This document shows, piece by piece, positions 1 through 12,900 of a stretch of DNA of 64,000 nucleotides. Numbering within the stretch: the stretch's first letter is position 1; every line of letters begins with the position of its first letter. This stretch comes from Dasyornis broadbenti. Taxonomy: Eukaryota > Chordata > Aves > Passeriformes > Dasyornithidae. Location: the NCBI GenBank assembly GCA_013397935.1, contig VZRN01011461.1:161294-225293 (forward strand), given 5' to 3'. Both the position numbers and the translations under genes were made by a program. The notes beneath the pieces were generated by a model. It had not been told where the DNA came from. It worked only from the letters and a program-made list of their open reading frames with translations, and searched no databases.

Positions 1-3000
1 TGTGTCAGAGGATGGGGGTTTTGAAAGCCCTGCAGCTCATCTCCCCCATTTGCTGCTGTAGCCGGTGACAGGGCTTTCCATGCTGATGATGCAGCCTGGA
101 ATCTTCCACCCGAGCTGGTACCGGAGCAGGGTGTGCTGGGGCCAAGAGGGCCCTGGGGGCTGGAAATCCTCTTCCTTCCCTCCTGCAGCTTCTGTGGGCT
201 CCTTCTGTGGTCTGTGCTGGATTTTATCTCATTGATAACGGAAAGTCACATGCTGCCAGTTCCTTACTGAGCACAGGACGATGACAAGGGGCAGTGTATG
301 GGGGGTCTCCTCATGCTGGCTCATGTCTTGCAGGAGGCAGCCTCGCTGGCTTATCCCTGTGGGAATGGGCTGTGGAGCAGAGTCAGACATGCCCTATTGA
401 TGACTCTCCAGGGTGGTGTTGGAGGGGCACGGCTTGGTTGCTGTGCACACAGCCTGGCTTGGATCATGGAGATGATCCATTCAGGGCATGAGTAGAAGGT
501 GGTGGTTGAGATCTTCTGCCAGATTTTTTCTCTTGTTGAGGTTGATCCTGAACTTGCTCTTGCCCATCTTGGAGAGTGGGTGCCAGCGTTACAAAGGGCA
601 AAGGGACCTCAGGAGGTCTCTAGCCCAGCCCCTGCTGAGAGCAGATCCCTTAGACCAGGTCACTCAGGGACACATCCAGAGGAAATTTGGGTAGCTACTC
701 TGTGCACCCTATTTGGTCCCAAGTTCACTGTGTCACCAGCCACAGGGTGAATGTTTGGCTCTGATATCTAAGCAGAAGTTCCCTTACTGCAGTTTATCCA
801 CTGCTTCTTGTCCCATCAATGCAAAGCTTCAAGGAAAGTCTGGCTTTGTCCTGTCTGCAACCTCTTGTTGGTTGTCTGGAGACAGCATGAAGATCTCCCT
901 GAGAAGCACCAGCTTCTCCTCGTATATCTTGCCACGTGTTCCAGTCCCCAACTGTCTTGCTGAGCTCACTTTCTGTGCCTTTTCTGTCCTAGGAAGCCCA
1001 AACTGGATGCCAAGTCCCAGGTGTGCTATTGCAGGTGCCAGATGGAGGTGTGGGATCCCTTCCCCAGACCTTCTGGCAGTGGTCTTGCGTCACCCAGGAG
1101 AGGGTTGACCGCCTCTACTCCAGGTCTGTGCCACTGGCACCTCTTCACTCACCCTCCAAGTCACTGCAAGACTTTTTTTACAAAGCTGAAGCTTTTTTTG
1201 ACCACTCGGACTCATTCATCCCAGGTGCAGGTCTTTGTATTTGCCTGTGTTGAATGTGGGGGCTTCCCTACAGCCTGATGAGATCCCTCAGAGGAGCAGC
1301 CCTGCCTGCCAGTAGTCCTGCCCACTAACACTGGTGTTAACAAATTTTGATTCAGATCAAGGCTCCAGACATCTCCTTGCAGAGTTCAGAATGAGTAAGG
1401 AATTAACTTTACCACCCAAACGGGCTGAGGGCTGGGTGCTATCGCTTGTGTGCCGCTGGCAGAGTGAGACTTAGCTGGTCCCAGAGCCACTCCTGGGGCA
1501 GGAGAGCTGTTAACCCATCTGTGCCCTCTGGGTTTTGGCAGCAGTGCATGTTTTTATGTGAAGATAATCACAGCACAGTCACACCAACATCACACGTACC
1601 CGGGATCAGCAGCTGCCTTGGCTGAGTTTGAAAACATCCAAAGGAGGGCATTGCTTGGTGAATCTTTGAGCTGTGCACAAATAACCTTCTGTTTTGGCTT
1701 CTGGCTGCCTGAATCCCTCCTTTTTCCCTTATCATAGTTGGGTGCTGATGGAAGTAGCTTTTTCCTGCCCTCCTGGCATGTGATCCCTGTGGCTAGGTAG
1801 GCAAGAGCCAGCCCTGTGCTCACAGATGCCAGAGTGGTGCCAGGACCTGGAGGGAATGAGCATATTAAAAATATCCTGCTTGTTCAGCTTCTGGCTCAGC
1901 TGCAGCTCCTTTCCCTTCGTCTGTGCTTGTGTCCTGCAGGTGCTTAATCGATTGGGAATTGAGCTGCTGTGCTCTGGCCGCTTTCTACACAGGGAAGGGG
2001 GTGGGGTGTTACTGGTTCAGCCACATTTGGTCTGAGACCGCCGTAGCTAACAGAAGGAGAATTTTCCCTGAACCTCTGGTCCTGCCTGAGGTCTTGCACA
2101 AGGGGTGTGGCATGAGTGACGTTTTCCATCTCCTTGCCTTGATCTTGCCCTAGACATGTGACATCTAATGGGAGCCTTAAATCTTTGTGCTTCCTCAATC
2201 CAAGTGGAGGTGTGTTCCTTTGCAAGGTCTCAGCTTTGTCCCTCACAGGTTTCAGGGCAAGGACCGTGTTCTTCCCCGCTCCCCAGGATGGCAGGGGCCT
2301 GTCTGGGACCTCTGCCTGCCATCAGAGCAGCTAGGCACCAGTGGGCACAGGAACAGGCAGTTTGTGCCTCCAGCTCATGACTCTGCCTAAGTTCCTATCC
2401 AGGGAGGTGACAGCTTGGTGTGTGCCCAGCTCGTAGAAGTCCACAGTGGTTCTGCTCTGACTGCTGGGAAAAGGGTTTCCACTGGGATTGTGGAGCCATC
2501 ATGGACCAGAAAAAAAGCCCAGGCTGGTTTTGCCAAACCAGTGTCTGAAAATAGCAGCATGGAGCACTTTGGGCTGGGGTTGCTGGGGGCTAAAGGGCAC
2601 CAGAGAAGGTTTGAGAAGCTGGGGAAGAACTCATCTGCAGGTCAGGAAGTGAAGAAGAGTGTGGAGCAGAGGGAAAAATGGGAAAATAGGTCAGGTTGCA
2701 AACACAAAGGGATATTCTTCCTCTGCAGTGACATGCACAGCTCCCAGCAACTCTGGCCTGCACGTTCCAGACGGGATCGTGGGGATTAAAGCAGCAGGGG
2801 GCTTAATCTGGGAACTGCCAGCAGAGAGGGACCAACGTGCCAAGGCCCTGCTGTTGGTTGCCATCCCTCTTTTGTCCTCCTGTTCTTTAACCTGGCAGCT
2901 GGCGAGGGGTGAGGCTCTGGAGGGGAAGGTCTTAATGCTGAGGAATGGTGTTTGGGCTGTGTTTAGTGACAGAGGTGCTCAGATCCTTGTGCATCCCTGT

Positions 3001-3960
3001 GGTTCACAGCGACAGAGGGGTGACTGCAGCTTGTCTGCTCTGGCCAGGTCCCCTTGTGGCACTGCTCAGCTGCAGCCTGAGCCCCTGCCTGCCTGGTCCA
3101 GGAGACAGAGGTGCCCCAAACTATCTAAAAGCCCCCGTGTTATGCAACTGCGCTGCCAGTAACAAGCCCGAGTGTTCACCAGCAAAAGGAGAACCTGCTC
3201 CCCAGAGGGAGATGCTCCTTCCTAGCACCGCACTGGGCCGGCTTGGAGAGACACCAGTGTCCCCAAGGCTGTGCGGGAGCAGTGTGGCCACTTCCTTTTG
3301 TGTCTCCTGGCTGGCAGCCAGCCTGGCTGTCACTCTGGTCCCAGCTGTTCAGAGGGTGACAAACACGCTGACGTGATGTGCTCCTCTCCCCGGCTGGGAA
3401 CCGCTGCTGCAGAGCAGATGGCAGAGCCAGACGTGCCCTCAGCTGTCCCTTGCTGCTGGCTGGGCCCGCCAGCTGAGGGCATGTTGTGGTGAGCTTGTGG
3501 CTGTGGAGGTGGCACATTGTCCAGGGGCTCTGTCCCTCCCCAGCCCCGGGGCAGTGTGGAACGTGCGGCTCAGCACAGGTTTGCTCAGCTCTGCGCTGGG
3601 AACCGCGCTTGGTGCCGGAGGCTGCCGGTGGCCAGTCCCCGGTGAGCCACTGCTGGCCAGCACCTTCCCCAGGTGAGCTGGCTTTGCTGGCCGACAGGTT
3701 GGAGCAGCTCACCCAAATCCTGGCAGGCTGCTGCTGCCTCTGCTTCCATCCAGGGTGTTGGATCCCACTTCCTCGGTGTGTCCTCTGAGACTGGGGTGTT
3801 GTGTTTTGGGGCCTCCAGCAGTGGCAGGCAGGCACTGTGTCACTCCCTCGCAGAGTTCTGTGAGGGAGGCAGAGCACAAGTGTCTTGTATGTCTGCTCCT
3901 TCCTACTGAGAGATTTGCACTGCATTCAGGAATTGACCTCATTTTCCCTTCTCTCCTCAG
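1..3960 (+). other. CLCN7: CLCN7 intron 1 (partial, 3' part)
   Basis: This stretch precedes the first CLCN7 exon in the window and ends in a pyrimidine-rich acceptor with AG at 3959-3960. No sequence resembling the ClC-7 N-terminal exon, with its lysosome-sorting dileucine signals, is present, so exon 1 and the promoter lie off the left edge. The open frames here are short, unrelated to each other and have no splice-site support, so I treat them as noise. A degenerate CR1-like segment near 578-700 is the only recognisable content. Confidence 0.8.
578..700 (-). repeat. old degenerate CR1 LINE 3' fragment
   Basis: The order of short matches fits a reverse-oriented CR1 3' end: a gggacctcaggaggtct block, then ctagcccagcccctgctgagag, then a tagaccaggtcactcaggg block. 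It is far more diverged than the other CR1 copies in the window, so the limits are approximate. Confidence 0.45.
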
Positions 3961-6900
3961 CTCACTCCTTCCTCCCTCCTGCGCATTGGGCAGCTGAGCA
4001 ATGTGGACCTCAACGAGGACATCCATGAGCTGGTGAGTGGCACAGAGAGGGGCCCACTGTTACTGAGACCCCTTCTGTTCTTCCACTAACAGCTGCTGTT
4101 GTTCCCTCCTTCGCATTCCACTTGTTCCACGAGGACTCCGGCACTTCTTCCTAGGCTGGATGACCTTCATGGCATGGGCAGCTACTGCTGCCCCAGGGCC
4201 CCCTCTGGCATCCTGAGTAAATGCCCTAATTCGGAGCGGGAACAGCTTGCACTGTCAAAGGCGTTTGGGAAACAGAGCTTGGTTTCTGCCCAAAAACATG
4301 GGTTTGCTTGAAATAGCTCCTTGCTTTTGGCCTAAGGAATTTCCTGCCGAGGTGAAAGGTTGCCCTCTGCTGGATCACAGCATTACTTTGATTCGGGGCC
4401 AGGTCAACATGGCAGTGTGGTACCCAGCTGGACAAACCCTCTACCTGCTCCTGGGGAGACATCCTGCCCTGGGATGGAGAGGTGCTCAGTGAGGGTGCAG
4501 GTCTGACAGCTGGCCCAGCTGCATTAAATCCCACGCATCCACCAGCTGGTGGAAAATCATCCCAGATCGCAGCCTGCCAGGCAGCTTGCACCTCTGTCCT
4601 TCCTGCTTCTCCTGAGCATCAAAAGGAATTAAACCAGTCATTGCATGGTATATGGGAGGGGTCACAGACCTGACCGTCCTCAGTTGTGCATCACGTCCCA
4701 CAGGAAACAGAGCTCCCTCGGCAGCGTCCCAACGAGATCCCCCACAATGAGAAGCTCCTGTCACTCAAGTATGAGGTAAGTGCCTGTCTGCCCCATCTCA
4801 GCTCTGCCCTCTGGGATACAGGAGGTGAGGTATGAGGGGTGAGGGCTCACAGCTGCCCTGTGAGTTTGGTTTCAGTGGGGAAAGAGAGGAATCAGGGGAG
4901 GAAAATGATACAGGGATGTGGAGGAGCAGGGTGAGGGACTGAGGGCAATGCTCCCCAGTATGGATGTCTTCTCCCCTGCTAGACAATAACCCTTTGGGGC
5001 ATCTCCCTTTCCCAAACTAGAGCTTGGACTATGACAACAGCGAAAACCAGCTATTCCTGGAGGAGGAGAGGAGGATAAACCATGCGGTGAGTCTTGCTGG
5101 GCTGCCCACAATTGCCTCAGGTGGGGTGGCCCAGGGAAGCTGTTCCCCCCGCCCAGCTGCTGGGCATCTTCTCCATGCCAGGAAAGGTTGTGTTTAAAGC
5201 AGTGTGTGAACTGGGATGGGTTTGTGGGCACTGATCAGCTTGTGACAAGCTGTGAAACCACAGGACCGAGGACCCAGCATGGGATAGCTGGAATGGAAGT
5301 TAATCCAGGTGTATATGGTGGTATTGCCTGGTGGCATGGGGCAGGTCACTGAGCAGAGGGACTTCTGGAGTCATGTGAAACATCTGCCCTGGGTGCTTTG
5401 GGAATCAGTGCCACAGCAACAATCCTAACAGGACAGGCCTATTGGAGGCAGGCAAGCTGGAAAAGCACCTTAGGAGTCCCACAGAGGGACAAGGGCACTA
5501 ACTTAAAATCAGTAAATTATGTCCAGGCTTCACTGGGTCAGCCGGCGTCGATGCTGCCTGGCTCTCTTCGGAGCTGCCCAGGCTTGGGGAAGGTGGCAGG
5601 TGGGTTGGGGCGGGATGACAGCAGGGTGTGACTGCTGCCTGCCCCCCAGGCTTTCCGGACAGTGGAGATCAAGCGCTGGGTCATCTGCGCCATGATCGGC
5701 ATCCTCACCGGCCTGGTCGCCTGCTTCATCGACATCGTGGTGGAGAACCTGGCTGGGCTCAAGTACCGCGTGGTGAAGGACAGTATCCTCACAGAGCAGT
5801 GCCTGCTGGCCAGCTGGGAGCTGTGGGATCTCCTGGTGCTGTGAGAGGGGTCATGGGGGAAGAGGGCAATGTTTCCTTACCTGGCTTTGGTGGCACAGAT
5901 CTTGCTGACTGAAGTGCTGCCAAGTGCCCAGCTGCTCTGCAGGGCTGAGCTGTGGCTGGGCACTGCCGTAACGGAGGAGGCTCATTTCAGCTGCCCTGGA
6001 TGCTCTAAGTTCCAGGGGGCTTGGAGCAACCTGGTTTAGAGAATAGCATCCCTGCCTGAAGCAGAGGGTTGGAACTAGATGGTTTTTGAGATCCCATCCA
6101 ACCCAAACCATCCTGTGGTTCTGTGATATGCTGTGGTGGGAGGGATGGTACCCAAGCAATACTGGTCTTTCCTTGAGCTGCTGCCCCAGACATCGACAAG
6201 TTCACAGCCAAAGGGGGCCTGTCTTTCTCCCTGTTACTCTGGGCCACCCTGAATGCCAGCGTGGTGATGGTGGGCTCCATGATCGTTGCCTTTATAGAGG
6301 TAAGAGTTTGGAACTGCCCTGGGTTCTTCACGTGGGCAAAGCAGGGTCATGTCTCCAGAAAACATGCAAATTTCTGTAAATAGTGGATGTATTTCTGCCA
6401 ATTCGGCTCCTGGTAGCACCAACGCCTCAGCGTTGGCTCCAGCTGTGCTGTGGAGTTTCTCTGGGTTTCTCTCAGACTGCCGGGACATTCTGGCAGCCTG
6501 GGGCAGAGGCTGTGCTCCAGCCTTGGGCGGGGGTGCAGCTCTCTTAAGCCTTGGCCCTAGCTCAGCCTCTCTGTGTTGGGTGTACACAAGTACCAGCAGA
6601 GACCAGTCTGGCTGGGTGCCTCAGGGGCAGCCTCTGGAGGACAAGCCGGAGACTGGGACTCGCTACGGATCGCTCTGATCCGCAGTGGCTAATCCTTGTG
6701 GCTTTGCCCTTACTCTCCCTGGCCACCAAGTATGACCCTTCTGCAGCTGTGACATGGAGAAACACCCGAGTGTCCCCAAGAACCCAGCCAGCTCCTTTTC
6801 CCAGGCATGTTTGCCCTTAGGAAATGGGTGCCTCCCTCAAGCCCAACTCCAGAGCCTGTTGATAAGCTTTGGCCTCATCTCAGAGCCACCCTGAGGGTGT

Positions 6901-9900
6901 GCCCTGTGCTGAGAGACAGGGGTAAGGTGGCCAATGTGTCCCCATCCTGTGTGTGACAGCCACCCTTGCTCTCCCTGCTCCCTACAGCCCGTGGCAGCTG
7001 GCAGTGGCATTCCCCAGATCAAATGTTATCTCAATGGCGTGAAGATTCCACATGTTGTCCGCCTCAAGGTAGGAAGCAGGAGGTAGTGGGATGGACTGGG
7101 CACGTTGTGTCCTCATGGGGTGGTCCCTGCCCATGTTGTGGCACAGCAGGAGCTGGCATGAGCTCCCAGCTCCGTAGCTGTTTCCCCCCATTACCAAGAG
7201 GTTAAATGTCCTGCCCTGGCACCAGCAGCTGGCACTGAGGGGAGCAGCATTGGGTAATTTCTTGCTCTGGCCAAGAAAAAAATTGACCAAGTGCCTTGCC
7301 ACAATGAGGGGGTGAGAATCACAAGTTCCCTGGCGTCCCTGGGTCTGTGTCCCCTGTGGCTGCCATGGTCGTGTTCCTTGTGCCACCCCTGTGACATGCT
7401 GTGCCCCTCTCTGTTTTGCAGACCCTGGTGATCAAAGTCTGCGGGGTCATCCTCTCGGTGGTTGGCGGCCTGGCCGTTGGGAAGGTGATGTGCACAAAGC
7501 ACTCTCTGATGTGCTGCTGCCGTGTTGGTCCCCACTGCTGGCACGTGTGTCACAGCCTGACACCAGGCCTGTGCTGGGGACAGAGTTCTGGGGGCCCTAA
7601 GGTGACTTCCAGGTGTTATTCCCTGGTGTCAGCTGGCCAAGGTGACTGTTGTGCTGCCAGGCTTGGGGAGCCCCTGAGGCATGTGGTGTGACTGTGCCAG
7701 CTTGTGTGTGGCTTGGCTGAGGGCAGGAGAGCAGCAGCCTGTGTCCGTTGGTGTCCTGGGGGAGATTTAGGGCCCCATCAGGTACCCTTCTGGCCTGCTG
7801 GCATGGAAGGCAGACAAGGGAAACACTTGTCTCCTTGGCTGGTGGGAACAGGAGATGGCCACAAGAGCCACATGCTAGAGTGAGGATTTCATAAAGTCAT
7901 GGAATGGTTTGGGTTGGAAGGGACCCTAAAGACCAACTCATTCAAACCCCCTGCTATGGGCAGAAATACCTTTCACTAGACCAGGTTGCTCAGAGTTCTA
8001 TTCAACCTGGTCTTGAACACTTCCAGGATCGAAAGGGGGCAAATGTCAAGGTCTGTATTTCCCCGAGGGGAGTCCTGCCATCCAGCTTCGGGAGCTGGTA
8101 AGCAGCATTCAATCATCCCTATTTTTCCTTCCCTTTTCTGACTCTGCTCTCTGGCCCATAGGAAGGACCCATGATTCACTCTGGATCTGTGATTGCTGCC
8201 GGGATCTCCCAGGGAAGATCCACGTCGTTAAAGCGAGACTTCAAGGTTGGTGTTGAGGTCCGAGGGGTTGTGCTGCAGGTGCCCCTTCTGTGCCAGACCA
8301 GGCTGTTCCCACTGGTGGCTTGGCTTCATCCATGTGTCCCCCCCTAAACTCATGCCTATGGCCACCCTAAACCTGCCTTGGCTCTGGTGTTTCAGATCTT
8401 CGAGTACTTCCGCAGAGACACAGAAAAGAGGGACTTTGTGTCGGCCGGAGCTGCTGCTGGCGTCTCGGCTGCATTCGGTGCTCCCGTGGGTGCGTGCCTT
8501 GGCTCTCGGGCACTGAGCAGTGCCTGCACATGGATTTCCTCAGGAGGTTGCTCCCACTTGCTTGGAGGAAACTGCCAGGATCTGTGTAGGGCACTGTAGG
8601 AGTGTCCTGCAAAGTGCCGAGCCCTGCTCTGAGTTTTCCTGCCATGCCATGCAGGTGTGGGAAGGGAGCAAGGCAGTCATATGCCTTCGATCCCAAATGT
8701 TGCCTTCCTGGGATGGAGGATGGCAGTAGGGGTTTTGCTGTGATCAATACATCACTGATGGCTTGGTGGGCTTGCCTGTGAGGGGGTCTGGGCAGTGTGG
8801 ACACGTGGGCTAGTGCTGTGAACTAAGGGGCTGTGGCACATGCCCCTTGTGAAGGTGGTGTGTCTTGTGTCTGCAGGGGGCGTCCTGTTCAGCTTGGAGG
8901 AAGGGGCTTCCTTCTGGAACCAGTTCCTGACGTGGAGAATTGTAAGTGCTGGAAAGCAATAGAGTGCTGCTGGTTCTGTGTGAGGCATTGCCTTTTCCCA
9001 GTGCCCTGCAGCCCCTGACATCCTTGCCCCAGTGAGGAGCTGTGGGTAACCCATCCCAGGGAACAGTCTCCCAGTTCCTGTCCTGTGCCCTGGTCCTCAG
9101 AGGCTGAATTTGGACCTGGCTGAGCTCCATCTTGCTGCCAACCCTTTTTCAAGGGAGCTGCCTTGGGCTGTGCCCCAGGGCAACAGAGAGGCAAAAGGAG
9201 GAGTGAGCCCCTGGTCAGTGTAAGCTGCCCAAAGTGCTGCCATGGGGAACGTGGCCTCCTGTCCCTACCACACCATGGGCACCAAGCTCTGCCCAAGGGC
9301 CCTGGGGGGTGATTTGGGGTAGTGCAGGGGGCTTATGATGAAGGAATGGGGCTGGAGGCATCTGGCAGTGACTCTGGGCTGCATCTCCTTCCAGTTCTTT
9401 GCCTCCATGATCTCCACGTTCACGTTGAACTCTGTCCTGAGCGTTTACCATGGCAATGCCTGGGATCTCTCCAGCCCTGGGCTTATCAACTTCGGCAGGT
9501 TTGATAGCGAGGTAGGCACAGGTGTTACGCATGCAGGGCTCTGGTGAGGGGTCAGAAACAGCCCTTAGCAGCTTTGGGGACATCAGTTTGTCTATAACAT
9601 CACCCAGGGGCTGAGGCAGGCTGTGCCTTAGCAGGCTGTGGGGTCTGGCCAGATCTCGGCTCCACCAGCCCCAGCAGAATGAGTTTCTGGAGGCTGTGGG
9701 GTGTCCAGGGGAGACTCTGGGGCAGCGCTGGAAGCCTTGTGCCCGCACAGAGTTGTGCTGTCCCAGCAGTCAGTGACTGACTGCAGGGCTGCAGATGGGC
9801 CAGGAGATCTGAAACCTGTTTTTTTTTCTTGCTTGTAGAAAATGGGATACACAATCCAGGAAATTCCTATCTTCATCTTTATGGGAGTGGTTGGTAAGAG

Positions 9901-12900
9901 AGAGCTGCTGTTTCAATTTGATTAGTCTGAATAATTTCCTCTGTTTTCTGTCTGGGTCTGAAAAGCTTTGGCATCCAGTTTCCTGGGGAGAATGGAGAAT
10001 CCATTAAATTCTGGAGCAGAGTCTGCTTGTGGGGCTTATGCAGGAGTGAGAGATGGATCCTGGCCCAACTCTGGTAGCAAAGTCAAGCCCTTTAGCCCAC
10101 ACTGAGCAGGGTCAGTGTGTTGCAGTCATAGGCAGCCCCTTGTTCTCACTGAGCTGCCCTTATCCCCATGGAATAGGAATAGTCCCTTGTCTGCCTGGTG
10201 TCAGCACTGTGACATTGGCCCCTGGCCACCTGCTGCTGGTGCCAGGCTCCTCTTGGGGAGGCAGTGGGGACAGTGTCCATGTGTCCTGGGGCTGCCAGTC
10301 ATGTTGGATGGGTTGTGGATGATCTTCACAGGTTCCTTGTGTTGTGGGCAGCCTTGACCCTGCGTGTTGAGCTTTTCCTCTCTCACTTCCACAGGTGGGA
10401 TCCTTGGAGCCCTGTTCAATGCCCTCAATTACTGGTTGACAATGTTCCGGATCAGGTAAGAGCTTACAGGTAATGAAGGGGATCGACATGGCTTGGCTGG
10501 TGCCTTTTGCATTCCCTCCAAGTGGCATTCCCAGATGGAGCAAGGCTGTAATCTCTCGCTTAATGTGAGCAACAGCAGCTCCTGAAAGATGCCACATGCA
10601 TCTCGCTGCTGTGGCCAAGGCTGTGACACACAGCATCCCAGCACTGCTCTGATCCTGCCAAGTATTTCCCTCCAGTGACTGGAGGGCGCAGAGAGGTGCA
10701 GACACTGCAGACCTGACTGTCATGTGCTTTGAGAGGAGTGAGAGAACAGAGAGAGCTGCTAAGGCCAGCTGAGCCCAGTCTGGCCCAGCCAATACCTGTC
10801 ACTGGCTTTTCAAGCAGCAGGGCAGCCTGGCAGAGTCTGGGCAGGGAGCAGAGGCAGGCAGCCTCCCATATGCCTGATGTGACATGGCCAGCCAGGCTCT
10901 GGCTGATCCTGCCCACACCCCCGGGTGCCAGCCTCACTCCTCTGTTCCCTTAACAGGTACATCCACAGGCCCTGCCTCCAGGTGGTTGAGGCTATGCTGG
11001 TGGCAGCAGTGACGGCAACCGTGGGATTTGTCATGATTTACTGCTCGAGAGATTGCCAGCCCATCCAGGGAAGCTCTGTGGCATATCCCCTGCAGGTAGG
11101 ACATGCTGCAGAAAAGCATTCAGGTTGGGGGGCACCCTGAGCCTGGGGTGCTGAGCAGGGAGACAAAACCCTGCTGGATTTGGGACTCTGGACTTTGCAG
11201 TTGATGCCCTCAGTGCAGGCAGAGCTGGAGACCCAAGGATGCTGTAGCTGTCCTGCCCAGAGCTGCTTCCTTGCTGGCACATGTCTCCCAGCCTTCCCTG
11301 CCATTTCTAACTCTTTCTTATCTTGCCTTTTCAGCTTTTCTGTGCTGATGGAGAGTACAACTCCATGGCCACTGCCTTCTTCAACACACCCGAGAAAAGC
11401 GTTGTCAACCTCTTCCATGACCCTCCAGGTCTGTGTACTGTGGGAGTGGGGCCTTGAATGTGAGCAGAGAGGGGCTGGGTCTATGCAAGGTGACCAGTGT
11501 GACCACTCCTGGAACAAGACAGAGCATGATCAGCCCATGAGGGCTTCACAAAGCACTGTGCTACAGTGGTGGAAGGAGGAGGGGTGGGTGCTGTGCCTGG
11601 TAGCACCTCTGAGCTCAGCCAAAGGGCTGTGGTGTCAGGAGACTGTGGGGCCAAGGACCTAGTTTTGTTCGTGCACATTTGCAGGCTGTTTTGCTTCTGA
11701 GTTGTGTGGGAGCATGTCTGACCCTTGCTGTCTGTCTGGAGTCCATTCTGGAAATGTTTCTGGGTGTTTTCTTAATTAGCAGGGCCACTTGCCCCAGAAT
11801 GACTTTACCTTCTGGGCAGGTTGTGGAGGTGGATCTTGGGGTTTGGATTTGCTTGAGAAATGCAGTTTGGTTCCCAGGTTCCAGCTCCGTTTTTCTTGGA
11901 CCTGGTGTAACCCCAGCGTCTCCTCTGCCTGTTGTTGAATCTGAGTTCTGTGCCCAGCACACATGGGTGGGTAACAGAGAGATCCTCAGCCCAGAGGATG
12001 CAGCTTGCCCACCTGCAGCCATGACCATCCTGTGTCTTGGGGCTGTGCCCTGCAGTGCTGGGTCCTCCCTGGCTCAAGACTTCTGTCTGTGAAGAACGGG
12101 TTGCAAAGTACTTGTTTAAACTAGACTGGGCTGTTCAGCAATCCCAAAATAGCACTTGGCTGGGTCGTGAGGTCGGCAGGGTCTCGTTGGGATGGCACAG
12201 CCTGTGCTGTGGGACAGCCTGGCACTGGCTGGAGCAGCCGTGGGAGCGAGTTTGCAGGACCTGCCCTACTCAGTTGATCCCAAAGCTGGCAGTGGGACCT
12301 CTGTCCTCCCAACCTTGTCTTCCAGTCCTGGCAGTCCCTCCCTTGGGGCTTTGAAGTTCATCATGGGAGGCTGGGAACCACAGGGTTGGGAGGAGATGGA
12401 GTCACGAGATGAAGGAATGGGATGTGAGGGTTTAGGATGACACTGGCTGGCTGGAGGGGCCCTGAGGGGCTAGAAATAACCTGAAGAGCAGGTTTGAAAG
12501 GTCTGTGCCGCCAGGACAGGAGGTGCAGCCTGAGAAGAGGGGCTCTTGCTGCTGGGAGTGTGTCATGGGCCTGCTGCTGCCTGATCCATGGCCACAGCCC
12601 AGCACAATGTCCCCTGGGCTGCGGGACCAGCGCTGACTCTGTTCTGTCCCCACTCCAGGCTCCTACAACCCCATGACACTGGGCATGTTCACACTGATGT
12701 ATTTCTTCCTGGCCTGCTGGACCTATGGCCTGACGGTGTCCGCAGGGGTCTTCATCCCCTCATTGCTGATCGGGGCGGCCTGGGGGAGGCTCTTCGGCAT
12801 CTCCCTGTCCTACCTGACCAAGGGCTCGGTGAGTCCTGGCTCCCTCGCTGCTGGGCTGGTGGCACGTGCAGGTGACATGCCTGGAGCTGGCCGACAGCTC

